Positions 33,792-43,348 of a DNA stretch of 64,000 nucleotides are shown here, in pieces. Position numbers and translations under genes: made by a program. How positions within the stretch are numbered: position 1 is the stretch's first letter; every line of letters starts with the position of its first letter. This stretch comes from Hyposmocoma kahamanoa (Eukaryota; Arthropoda; Insecta; Lepidoptera; Cosmopterigidae), in the NCBI RefSeq assembly GCF_003589595.1, contig NW_020653337.1, positions 1,742,136 through 1,806,135 of the forward strand. Reading direction: 5' to 3'. The notes under the pieces are model-generated. The model searched no databases. It was not told the DNA's origin and saw only the letters and a program-made list of their open reading frames with translations.

Positions 33792-33866
33792 CCTTGACCT
33801 GTAGCTCAGTTGGTTTGAGCAGCGCTACGGTGCAACGCGGTCACGGGTTCAAGTCCCATCGGGTGG
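33792..33866 (+). repeat. tRNA-like SINE head or tRNA pseudogene
   Basis: The A box TAGCTCAGTTGG and B box GGTTCAAGTCC are both good matches and the T-arm pairs (GGG with CCC). The acceptor ends (GACCTGT and ATCGGGTGG) pair poorly and the anticodon arm is irregular. A real but odd tRNA is unlikely. Confidence 0.55.
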
Positions 33867-34199
33867 AAGAAAATTTTGCTACGTGTCAGATCTTTGTATT
33901 AATAATCATAACTAAATTGATTAAAACTTAATGCAATAAGACTCGGCGATGATATGAAACACCAACATGGGATAATATTACAGGTACGACTATAATTTTT
34001 TACACTGCAAAGAAGCAAAATAAGACATTTTTTGGATGGAGGAGGATAATTGACACGACCATAACGTGCAACGTCAAAATGGCGGACTGAGCTCAAATAT
34101 GTGTACTCCACGTACTGTTGGCACACGTATCACGCCAATTAAGCACTTCTACTATAATATATCGTTCTGTGGTTAGCACCCTGTATATAAGGAATGACG

Positions 34200-34425
34200 C
34201 TTATTATTAATACAAAGATCGAAGACAGAAAAAATCCTTCGACCCGACAGGAATTGAGCCTGCGTCCACGCTGTACCTTATTCTCGCTCTGCCAACTAAG
34301 CTACCGGCCGAGTTTGCAGATCGACGAAATTCTTCTATGCGTCTGATAAAAATCTTTGTACTTGGCTTTTTATTTTTAGGCTTTCAACATCGTAAGCGAC
34401 ATCTTATGAGAGATTTATGAACTTT
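34200..34425 (-). repeat. Repeat C (tRNA-derived) copy 2
   Basis: The antisense form carries TTATTAATACAAAGATCGAA, GACAGGAATTGAGCCTGCGT (B box), GCCAACTAAGCTACCGG (A box) and CTTCTATGCGTCTG. It matches 54785-55015 and 62310-62512. Confidence 0.75.
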
Positions 34426-34697
34426 CTCACTTACTAATGCTCAAGGCACACAGGCGGCTGCGGAAGCGTTCCGGGCGCGGAAATTCTTGTAATGTACGAG
34501 TTTATATGAACTCTGCCACACTGAAACGCGCGGCCCTTCTGTGTGCCAGGAAATCCGGAAAAGTACAGGAATTTTGCATTCCATCCGTACAGACACGAGT
34601 AATGACAATTTACAGGCCTAGACCAAGTCAAGCATGCATATAATATAATGCATACCATATATCGTAACGTATGTTAGGTAACATAATAATAATACCT

Positions 34698-35086
34698 TAA
34701 TACAGACCTACCACTTAACTGAGTCGGCTCCTGAGGTAGCTGCGCGGTGCGGGAGGAGTGACAGTTTACGTAATAGTTATGTCGTGCTGCACACGGGATA
34801 ATTTCAACAGGATTTTTTTGACGATTTTCAATAGCAAGTTCATTGAAAAAAGAGCCTAATATATTATTATGATAATAAAAAAAAACTATTACATTGATAA
34901 TTGAAATGAATAGCCAAGCCATTTGGCACCTTTTCAATCAACTTGTTATTGACTATCATCAGAAAAATCATGTTGAAATTATCCCGTGTGCAACGCGACA
35001 TAACCTGTTGCGTAAACTGTCACCCCTACCGCGCCCCGCAACTATCTCACGTACCGACTCTATTAAGCCATAGGCCTGTAGTATTA
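34698..35086. mobile_element. Fold-back MITE family I, copy 2 (compact)
   Basis: Two arms of about 165 bases pair end to end. They run from TAATACAGACCTACCACTTA at the left to TAGGCCTGTAGTATTA at the right, sharing GACAGTTTACG and GCACACGGGATAATTTCAAC. It lies 84 bases beyond the stop codon of the Rab5-like gene and so falls in its 3' UTR or flank. Confidence 0.88.
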
Positions 35087-35169
35087 GTTCAATTGTGCGA
35101 CATTTTCCAACGGGACTTCCAACAGTTGGAGTTAGAACTTCGGAAATTATAAGCTTGTATCTGGAAAAT

Positions 35170-35282
35170 CTACTTGCAGTGACAGCCGGCCGTTCGCCGG
35201 GTCTTTTTTGTACGGCGGGTCAACCGTCGTCCTCTTTCCACGACCTCCCGATCTACATCTTTGATCTTCACCAGTTCTTGTC
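35170..35282 (-). CDS. Rab5-like terminal exon (hypervariable tail, CHCK)
   Basis: The acceptor is GTTGTTTTTTAG just above 35282. GA completes a Gly codon, followed by [19 protein letters not shown] and a basic stretch ending AGCHCK, with TAG at 35172-35170. The frame is open from acceptor to stop in the phase required by the upstream exon, and it ends in a prenylation motif. There is no direct homology support for the tail sequence. Confidence 0.82.
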
Positions 35283-38200
35283 CTAAAAAACAACAAGTTG
35301 TGCGATTAATTTTGGCTACAAATTAAAAAAACTTTTATGAATTCGTTTTCTGTTGCTCTAACGAGTAGATGCCGCGAATATTCGCCTACATTCGGTATTC
35401 GACCGATTCGATCACTTTTTGTAAAATAATTCCAAATCATGAAAAAAAGGCGCAACCCTCCAGATCCGAGATTTCCCAAATTTTTTATCTGATAGACCAC
35501 GTATCACTTTATTTCTGTTTTGCGTAGACCCTACTGCCTTTCTATTAATGATTTTTGTACAAAATTAACTTAAAATGCTTGTTTGACAGCTGTCATAGCT
35601 GTAGTGAGAAAGTAAACAAAATTGATGTTAAGGGCATTTTCAAATTAGATGCACTGTCTATCCCCAAACCAGTTATTCCCGTCTCCAACGCAATAGCATG
35701 AAGAACGGTTATTGTGTGCTAGCTAAAGATGGCTGCCCACGGCCTGCGATTACACGGGCTGCGCCACGCACCGGAGGCACTCTTCCCACGACGCGTAGAC
35801 GCGAGCTCGCACGGCGCGGCCCGTGCACCCACGGACCGTGGGAAGCCAGGGTTACGGCGGCGATATTATATTATGAATATCCAGTGTTTGCATATATACA
35901 TCACAATACATAAGGTATCTTGACAATCACGACGTTAACACCAGTTTAAATAAATGCAATAATGAATAACTATGAAAATTATGAGCTTTTTAAGAGTTTT
36001 TTGATTATTTAATAACAATCGTGCGTTTTGTACGGTCAAAAATGGAAGTTTAACAAGAAGAAAAGTTTCGATTCTTAATTATGCTATGATGTTAATGTTA
36101 GACAACATCACATGCATTGGTCTGATCCCAAAGTAAGTAACTAAAGCGCTTATGGAAATCGGAAATAACGACGGTACCACAAACACCCATACAATAATGT
36201 AATGTGATGATATAGGAGTAGGCTACACACCGATGGCGCGAAATAATTCTTCGATGTTCGTGGCGGTCTTAGCGCTAGTCTCCATGAAAACTAGCTCGTT
36301 CTCATCGGCGTACGCCTGCGCCTCCTCAAACTCGACCATGCGCCTGGCAGCCATGTCGATCTTGTTGCCGGCCAGCGCGATCACGATCGACGACGACGAC
36401 TGCTGCAGCTCGTTCACCCAACTCTTCGCGCAATCGAACGAGAACTGCAGCAATAAACGACATATATCCTAACGTAAGCAACGGCGCTTAAGTCTCTCCA
36501 TAACTCAACGTTAAGCGGGCACCGGGTGAAACGTGTTTTGGTAAAAATAAAAAAAAATTGTCAGTTAAGTGATTTTCAACATTTTTCAAAAATAATTATG
36601 CTTATTATCACTTAGTTCAGTGACATATTTTTTGTGTTATATTTACCTGTAGCGAGATCTCTAGGCGCAAATAGCAGTATCTCGCGCTTTAGGGTGCGTA
36701 CAAATCTGGCAAATGCGAAAAGCTCGCGAGCTGCGCACGTGTACGTACGTAAAGCGATCTGTTCGCACGCCACATATAGTAACATGTATTTAAGTGCACG
36801 CATGCAGCGCGTTCGCGGCGCATTCTTCTGATCTGTACGCACCCTTATGTCGCTCTCGCGCAAGTCGCGTCCTGACGTGCTAGCCCTACAGAACTGATAT
36901 ACTCTAGCTTCTCGCCTGGTTCCCGCTTGACGTTGAATTTTAGGACAACCTGTATGGGTTATACATATATACGTTATAGGTACCTATAAGGCGTACGCCT
37001 ATCTTTACCTTGCTGGTGATATCATAAACGACGACAGCCGCCTGTGCTCCGCGGTAATACATCGGCAACAAGCTGTGGTAACTGCAAATCGTAATTATAT
37101 TTTATTATACGCGGTGTCTCACGCGCCTATGCGACACGGAGAGAAAGTACGTTATATACCAAATGCGAAAAAATAGTACATTATTGCAGAGGCCGGAAGT
37201 AAGGGACTGTTGGACGAGTATGGGTTACAAAGCCGAGCGCCAGCCAGGATTAATTAATACGAGTCAAGCAATCCCCGTTCACGCCGAGGTATGTATGGTG
37301 TTTTTCTCATTGTGAGGAAATAATAAAGGACTAAAGAGAGGAAGATGTATAACAGAAAAATTAAAAAATATATTTATTAAAAGTACCTAATATTTGACAC
37401 TTTTGACATATGGCTAATATTTAAAAAAAGTAGGCGGTACAGGTAAGTATTTTTTAATCTCGCAAGTACGAACACTGGGCAGTTGGCTGCTGGCAGTTTA
37501 GAGCAGCGGACAGTAATGAATTTTCATACTTAAGCCGGGTTTTCACTGAAACTGAGTTCACTCGGATGACTACTTGGACGCCACTCGTAACGCATTCATT
37601 GGATGCCGACATCCGAGTGCGCTTGGATCACGTTACAACAAGGTTTTTACTATACGAGTACGCTACACGTTAGGAGTAGCGGTAACGGCCTGGTAGTCAT
37701 CCGATGTACTCATATTGTGTAAACCGGGCTTTACTTTGCAGTCTTTGGTTGGGAAGGAGTCGCACGGTCCATAAATTACAAACTTTTCATGTTCGTTTTT
37801 TGAAAGTAATGCAAACATTTTTTTATAATAATAATAAATAAATGACGCACACACTCAACGTAGCCCCGCACTAGGAAAACCTTGTGTCGCGGGCGCCATG
37901 GACACGCACATAGACATAAATAAATGTAGGCCATACAAATATTTCTCCCGGCCCGAGAACCGAGGTCCCAACCTCTGCGTGGCAGTGCGGCATGGTAACC
38001 GTTCGGCCACGGAGGCAGTTCCGAGATTTCCGAGCATGTTTGAGAAAAAATCCTTTATTAAAAGTAAAGGATAGAAAATGTGAATTGTAAGAATTAATTA
38101 ATTCCGTTTAAATAACATAGCATAGTAAATTGAAGGGGCACCGAACAAGCTTGAAACTGTCAATATATCTACGGTATTTGTAATTAATTTATCAAATGTT

Positions 38201-40857
38201 CAAAAAGTGATCCATCGTCTAGTATGGAAATTGTCAACCTTTTGATTAGTTCGCTGATCCGAACTTTTCATATCTTATTGTGATGAATATTCGAAGCAAT
38301 AGGTAGGTCAAATTACCTACATCTTTTAAATTTTTATTGAATTGATATTCAATTATTTTTTGAAGGATTTTTTTCTGAGTGTTCGATCTTTCTATTAATT
38401 ATACTTACATCTTGTTTATTAAATGTTCCACACAACTGAACCGCTCCAACGTCAAGTTCTTCCAAGGGATTCTGTCTGAACCGTTGTCAAAATATGCAAA
38501 AATGTTGTGACATGGTAAATCGGCGATAGTTAACCATTGACTTACAATTGACTTACTTATTATATGGACGTCGGGTCTGCGTTAAAAAGTGTCCGAACTT
38601 ATAGGGCGTTAAAATCGTATACAGAGCGTCATTCACGCTCTAGTCTTCGTTTGTTCGACTGACAGCGAAACAAGCAAAATTAGACAGTACTGCGATGACA
38701 TTACAATTTAAATTCAACGTTTTAGGTTTTTCATATTCCTTTTAACGTTTAAATAGGTTGACTTGGGATATTTTTTTCCTGGTTTTTGTATTAGACCCGT
38801 CGTCCATATAATTGTAAGTCAATGTAGTTAACGTAGTATTTGTAATGTAATAATAATATAAAAATAATTTGTACTGTAAATTGCATGACAATTAAAATAA
38901 TGTTGAGAGAGACTGGCGTATTCTCTATAACAAAGGTGCTAAAATTAAATGAAGATTTTAAAAAAATCTTCCACGTGTCCCCAGGAAAAAAAATCTAATA
39001 GTCAGGTCTGGAAAGACATGTGTACCGTTCCAGGAAGTAATTATTAAGGCGAGTTACCGGAGGACAAGCGCAAAAAACTGTTGTTCTAGATAAAATATGG
39101 TTTAGGTAGGTTTGTAGGTTTTAGTTACTTTGGTTTTAAAATACCAAGAACTGCTATCGCGGCCTAAATGTTATCTTGAAAGTATCTAGTACACTAAATC
39201 CAGCTCTGTAAATATGTTTGTAGCATTCTGCCGTAATTACTTGGAAAAAGATAAGTGTTGAGAATTCATTCTTAACACTGCCTACAGATATCTTGTGATC
39301 TACAAAGTCGAAAGTATTTATTGCGTGCATGTGTTACATAATGCTTTTAAAATTACAATAGTATCAACATGACCCCGTTAAGGCGCCGCAATTAAAAAAA
39401 TATATATTAATTAAAATTTCAAAAACAACAATAATGAAATAATTTTAAACAAAAGCTAATAAATTAAAAAATAATAATGATAATAATAACATAACATGAT
39501 ACTTTTGATGCAGAATGGTACAAAAAGGAGTAGGTTGGTAGTCGTCTGTCGGTCGGTCGGTAGTTCTTCAAAAAACTGCTTCAGGCTGTAGTTAACATTT
39601 TCCTATCAAATGAGCCTTTAGTTTAATGAATAAATAATATTGGGTCTGGGGTGATATATCCTTAGGAATTTTGTTATAAATTTTAATAGCCATTACATAA
39701 GGTCCCAAATGGCACATTTGTAATTTCGACCTTTTTTTTGTTTTCGACCTAAGTAGTGCTAAGCTATTTTTATGTCCGAGTTTCAATGGGTTCTTAGAAG
39801 GTTGTACCCGCTTTTATATTATAGCTCTATAATATAAAAGCGGGAACCTAGTAGATGCTCATCTACTAGGTTCTTGGAGATATCTTTATGGAAGATTAAG
39901 GGGGTCACGAAGTCGGCTTTAGCCAGTCAGCTTTATGATCATGCCATAAGTCTTTTTCTCTCTTATTATATGGACATAGAGCACTCCTAAGTGATTACAA
40001 ATCTGGCGAATGCGCTGTTGGTGTGCTGCGCGCGCGCTGCGTGTGCGTATTAGGTACGTGCGCCTCTGTTATCACATTGCACGCAAAGGAAGTAAGTATA
40101 GATGGCACGCGAACAAATCGTACAACGTAATGCACATGTGCAGCTCGCGGGCCTTTCACAAACAGGCTGTTCACCAGATCTATATGCACCCTAACATAGA
40201 CAATAGAATTAAGTACCTCTAGCATTTGTTAAGATATATATGTGCTCCTTGGGAATAGACAATTTGTGTCTCCCAGTGTTCCCAAAAAATTTGGCGCTTA
40301 TTTATTTCTCTCTTGAGTTGGGTGCAATTTGTGCTTGTCTATGTGTGTGTCCATGACACATGCGACATAGGGTGTCCCTAGTGCGGGTCTATGAAAAAAA
40401 AATGTAAAATTATTGAGAAGCTACAAATCTAAATTTAAAAAAAAGTACGAAATAAACCTAGCACTTATTTCGCATTTCATATCAAATAGTTTCGTTATAT
40501 TTTGATATGTCGAGTGACGTTGCTTTTTACATTTGTCGACTACCCAAAAAGAATTTTTGAACTAAATCACTTTAAAATTTCGGGTGTGAAATGACGATCT
40601 TACCGCTCCTGTCCCGCAGTGTCCCAAATATGTAACATGACAGTTACATTATTGAGATTTAAGGTATGTGTAAGGAAGGCAACGCCGATGGTATACTGCT
40701 CGCTGGCATTGAATTGGCCCTTGACGAGGCGAATCGCGAGCGAAGATTTGCCCACGTCACACGCCCCCAATAACACCGTCTTATATGGACGTTGCCGCAA
40801 TCTCGGCACGACGTTGACGTCAAGTCGCTCGGCTCTGCTGTGTCCATTCCTCGGCAT
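35170..40857 (-). CDS. Rab5-like small GTPase, diverged paralogue (complete, 217 aa)
   Basis: The exons, in reading order, are 40857-40604, 37081-37009, 36444-36231 and 35282-35170. They total 654 coding bases. All GTPase motifs are present: P-loop GACDVGKS (residues 31-38), switch I Thr in YTIGVAFLT (55-63), WDTAGQER (78-85), NKID (136-139) and ETSAK (164-168). [16 protein letters not shown] and [12 protein letters not shown] are Rab5 signatures. The protein should therefore be a membrane-linked GTPase of the early endosome type. The tail is basic ([15 protein letters not shown]) and ends CHCK, a CxC-type double prenylation site plus one residue. An in-frame TGA six codons upstream of the ATG supports this start. 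It differs from the neighbouring Rab5 at many sites, lacks one codon in the ELQQSSSS loop, and has Asp and Val at usually fixed P-loop and switch I positions. An intact frame and correct splice sites argue against a pseudogene. A specialised role is inference. Confidence 0.92.
35283..36230 (-). other. Rab5-like intron 3 (948 bp)
   Basis: It contains a GC-rich patch at about 35730-35860 with inverted CTTCCCACG and CGTGGGAAG and several CpG-rich words. Otherwise it is AT-rich. No extra exon could be placed. Confidence 0.6.
36231..36444 (-). CDS. Rab5-like exon 3 (NKxD and SAK motifs)
   Basis: The acceptor is TTGCTGCAG above 36444 and the donor is ATCG|GTGTGT below 36231. The 71 codons run from [19 protein letters not shown] through NKID and METSAK to EELFRAI, with the first base of a Gly codon at the end. 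It is three bases shorter than the matching Rab5 exon. Confidence 0.93.
36691..36846. mobile_element. MITE family M copy 1
   Basis: AGGGTGCGTACAAATCTGGC at the left mirrors CTGATCTGTACGCACCCT at the right. The interior is CpG-rich (CTCGCGAGCTGCGCACGTG). It lies in Rab5-like intron 2 (36445-37008); a second copy is at 39990-40195. Confidence 0.8.
37009..37081 (-). CDS. Rab5-like exon 2 (73 bp)
   Basis: The acceptor is GATTTGCAG above 37081 and the donor is AGCAAG|GTAAAG below 37009. T completes Arg85, then [20 protein letters not shown] and ITSK. Its length and phases equal those of the Rab5 exon at 63490-63562. Confidence 0.95.
37531..37732. mobile_element. MITE family N
   Basis: The left end TTAAGCCGGGTTTTCACTGA pairs with the right end TTGTGTAAACCGGGCTTTA. 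The inner parts also mirror each other around GGATGACTACTTGG and CCTGGTAGTCATCCGA. It is about 200 bp and non-coding. Confidence 0.75.
37825..38020 (-). repeat. SINE A copy 7
   Basis: Complete ends are present: an AATAATAATAAATAAATGACG tail and the antisense head GTTCGGCCACGGAGGCAGTT. There is an internal deletion around ACATAGACATAAATAAATG and a damaged B box. Confidence 0.88.
38328..38405. repeat. Repeat C fragments in inverted arrangement
   Basis: TTTTATTGAATTGATATTCA (one orientation) is followed at once by GAGTGTTCGATCTTTCTATT, the same family in the other orientation. It resembles the rearranged copy near 9895-10300. Confidence 0.55.
38535..38825. mobile_element. MITE family F copy 2
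   Basis: The orientation is opposite to copy 1. It has TATATGGACGTCGGGTC and GTGTCCGAACTTATAGGGCG at the left and GACCCGTCGTCCATATAATT, GTAAGTCAATG at the right. The start carries a small duplication of CATTGACTTACAATTGACTT. Confidence 0.85.
39592..39790 (-). pseudogene. LINE reverse transcriptase C-terminal fragment
   Basis: The - strand reading has [11 protein letters not shown] followed by [13 protein letters not shown], the pattern seen at the C-terminal end of Jockey/CR1-type ORF2 proteins (K-FN-LP--I then a short helix of K and L). The open piece is only 64 codons, with no RT core left. Confidence 0.6.
39990..40195. mobile_element. MITE family M copy 2
   Basis: TTACAAATCTGGCGAATGCG at the left and CCAGATCTATATGCACCCTA at the right match the copy at 36691-36846. 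The interior is alternating GC-rich (GCGCGCGCTGCGTGTGCG). Confidence 0.75.
40298..40393 (+). repeat. SINE A copy 8, 3' part only
   Basis: Only the body and tail remain (TTATTTCTCTCTTGAGTTGG, CTATGTGTGTGTCCATGACA, CCCTAGTGCGGGTCTATG). It is 5' truncated. Confidence 0.8.
40604..40857 (-). CDS. Rab5-like exon 1 (start, P-loop, switch I, DTAGQ)
   Basis: ATG is at 40857-40855 and the donor GAGCG|GTAAG lies below 40604. The exon encodes residues 1-84 plus two bases of Arg85. The N-terminus is [20 protein letters not shown], followed by the P-loop and the strand [11 protein letters not shown]. Confidence 0.94.
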
Positions 40858-41602
40858 CTTTTTGTAAAACCATCACGGTTGGTGAGAGTGCAAATAACAC
40901 ACCTTATCTTATATCTTTTTTATAAATACTTAATAAGTAGTTATTTGTTATGCAAGGCTGCAAAGTTATTGTTTGACGCCAGTGCTTTTAAAAACCTGAG
41001 CAAGCGAAGGATCGTAAGATTGAACCACGAGCGAGTAGCTCGAAAATAGAAGCCTCAGCCTAGCGAAGGTTTCAAGGCACGAGGCGCAAAACAAGTTTGC
41101 TGCCGACCGAAACACACAACTTTTCACCTCACTATAGCGAGGAAAATGGTAGATGAAAGAAAAACAGTTAAACTATAAGTAAATTAGTTATCGTTGTCTA
41201 TTTTAATGTCAACAATAATAAGAATAAACTATACCAACGGATTTATATTACATAAATAATATACGACAAATCGCGTAGTTCAATGTGTCATTGTTTTTTT
41301 TTTTCATCGAAAGATAAAGTTATGTGCACCACAGTCCGTCGTCATGTTCGAATTTCAAAAACGATTTTGGGCGCAGATTTCTAATGAGAAAGAAAAATTT
41401 TCCGAGCTAGTGAGGTGAAAAATAATTTCGCCTCCATCTCACCTCACCTGATGGTATGTGACGATGAGAACAACGATGGAGGATATACAACACAGACATA
41501 TATCTAAATAATAGACGCTGCAAGTGTACCTAAGTACTTCGCGTGCCCAATGTAAGCTACAGGCTGTCCCAAAACTCAACGATAACCTGGGAATAGGACG
41601 TT

Positions 41603-42489
41603 GCCTAGTTTGTAACAACCCAGAAAAAAAATATTTAAAAAATCCGAGTGAAAAACAAAAGACAACACCCGAACGCATGACAGGCACAACGCCGAATAAA
41701 AACAATTACAAGAAATTACAAAACTACCACGTTGCTACCTGCACATAAAAATAAATATAACTGTCTCGCTCGCACATTTAAATTATTTTACTGCCATCTC
41801 TTTCTATTAATTCAAGGTACGGTGGTTTATGTTAAAAATTATTAAAATTATAATTTATTTTCTTGTTGTTACATTTTTTACCTAAATGTCGTCTCTAGAT
41901 AGCGTTAGCAGTGCTGGTCTATTCTCGCTGCAAACTTAATGGTGTATACCCCCCCCCATACTTACTACATGAATGTGAAACCTAAATTAACCTTAGAGGC
42001 GCCGAAAGCCATTTTCACTTAGAAAAGGTAACCTTTTTAAATTGGCCCCTTTTTAGAAAAACCAAGATTATTTTTTTCCAAGAAGCATGACGTAGAAGGT
42101 TTTATACCATTTTAGAATCTTGATTAGTTGCACCAACTTTTGTAACAAGTTGCCATGATAGTCCAGGTACATTTTTTTACAGTATGGGGTGTCAAAGTTA
42201 CCTTGAAAAAAATCTGCTCAAAATTAAAAAAATAATTAAATACAGTATTTTTTGTGTTGAAACTTTCGCAATTCGGGCTTTCTTTGGCATTGTGCTCATT
42301 AGCTGGGCTATTTTACCGTTATAAAAACCAGAACATCAAAATTAGCAAATTTGTAATTGTAGTACTTAAAAATGGTATACAGGACGTACATTTTCAACAT
42401 TTTTCAATAAAATGCTTATATCACAAAAAAATGACTCCTATTTTTTCAATATAATATAAATATTTTTTCTGGGTTGTTACAAACTAGGC
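41603..42489. mobile_element. 887-bp terminal-inverted-repeat element, family G
   Basis: GCCTAGTTTGTAACAACCCAG at 41603 is repeated exactly inverted at the right end, and pairing continues over about 33 bases through AAAAAATATTT. No transposase frame survives; the longest frames are 66-74 codons. The superfamily is unclear. Confidence 0.85.
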
Positions 42490-43057
42490 TGTTCACGTGC
42501 ACGTGACGTAAACAGACAACCTGACCGGACATTTGCTAAGTGATGACAATAGACTACTCAGCAGTGCAATGACCGTTCTGAACTAGGCTGCTGAGTAGGG
42601 TAGTTAACTTTATGTATACATTTAAAAATAATATTGTTTATAGTCACACACACCTAAATACCGTTTTGTATAAACAGCTTAAGTTTTGTAAATAAAACTC
42701 TCTTTGAATTCAGACATCAACGCTGTCTTATTGACAACGAAGCACTCCTGACTACAGCATCCTCTCACTGCGACCAAGACACCTTTAGCCGTTAGCTTAT
42801 CTGATCAGTCTTGTGAGTCTGTGAGACTGGCAGTGAGAAAACCATTTCCTAAAGCACACTTATCCTGCCCCCTTTCCGTCTCTTGCCTTAGGTCGCACGG
42901 TGACAGGCTTCCCCTACTATTTATATAAGTATATATTCCGTAGCGTATGGTTAGGGCTAGGCTGTTAGGTAGGCAACTAGGGTTGTTAGTGATAGTACAG
43001 CTTTCCCTGACCACTCATGTATAGCCAGCTAGCTACAGCTAGGTAGTTGACTGTACA

Positions 43058-43161
43058 TAGGCAACATCCTGTTCCCAGGCTATTGTTGAGTTTTGGGACA
43101 CCTGNNNNNNNNNNTAGGCAACATCCTGTTCCCAGGCTATTGTTGAGTTTTGGGACACCTG
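43058..43161. other. Assembly gap (10 N) flanked by identical 47-bp copies
   Basis: Bases 43058-43104 and 43115-43161 are identical, starting TAGGCAACATCCTGTTCCC and ending TTTTGGGACACCTG. Ten Ns separate them. The same unit occurs in reverse at about 41556-41606, next to element G. Confidence 0.95.
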
Positions 43162-43230
43162 TATATAAACGCTTAGTTGCTACGCTCCAGAACACGCCCG
43201 GCCGTTATTGTAGTTATTCATCTGTCGAAA

Positions 43231-43293
43231 ATGCGAAAAATGCCTAATTGTGCCATTAGAAACTGCAAAAACACCACACCCGTGAGAACATAA
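43231..43293 (+). pseudogene. THAP-like N-terminal scrap
   Basis: ATG opens a 20-codon frame, MRKMPNCAIRNCKNTTPVRT, then a stop. MPNCAIRNCKN resembles the C-x(2-4)-C start of THAP zinc fingers, which occur in P-element-like transposases. There is no His or second Cys pair downstream, so this is weak. Confidence 0.3.
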
Positions 43294-43348
43294 TCAAACA
43301 GGAACGTTTCCTTCCACAGTTATGTAATTTTGTAATCAGAATATGTAA

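Larger units (their letters stand above)
25659..35169. other. Intergenic region between convergent scf and Rab5-like genes
   Basis: The first part is the scf 3' UTR. No further protein gene was recognised. The region holds MITE J, repeat B twice, a GTCGAC-rich segment, MITE O, two tandem-repeat tracts, MITE F, two tRNA-derived heads, repeat C and MITE I. The stretch 29100-30930 is AT-rich with one GC-richer patch at about 29370-29560 that I cannot identify. The GC-rich segment 31075-31270 resembles retrotransposon debris but was not resolved. Confidence 0.6.
37082..40603 (-). other. Rab5-like intron 1 (3.5 kb)
   Basis: It contains MITE N (37531-37732), SINE A (37825-38020), a repeat C fragment pair (38328-38405), MITE F (38535-38825), a LINE tail (39592-39790), MITE M (39990-40195) and a SINE A fragment (40298-40393). 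The stretch 38826-39590 is AT-rich with nothing recognised. Confidence 0.7.

Noticed and set aside
33792..33866. Genuine tRNA gene
   Set aside because: Both internal promoter boxes are good but the acceptor stem does not close and the anticodon arm is irregular; it is treated as a tRNA-derived repeat.
36233..36472. Open frame on the + strand opposite Rab5-like exon 3
   Set aside because: It is an antisense shadow of a conserved coding exon; the Rab reading on the - strand explains the sequence. The same holds for 51371-51598 and 40619-40867.
35170..40857. Rab5-like gene as a pseudogene
   Set aside because: All four exons have intact frames, GT-AG junctions and every GTPase motif plus a prenylation site. 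Decay would normally have broken at least one.
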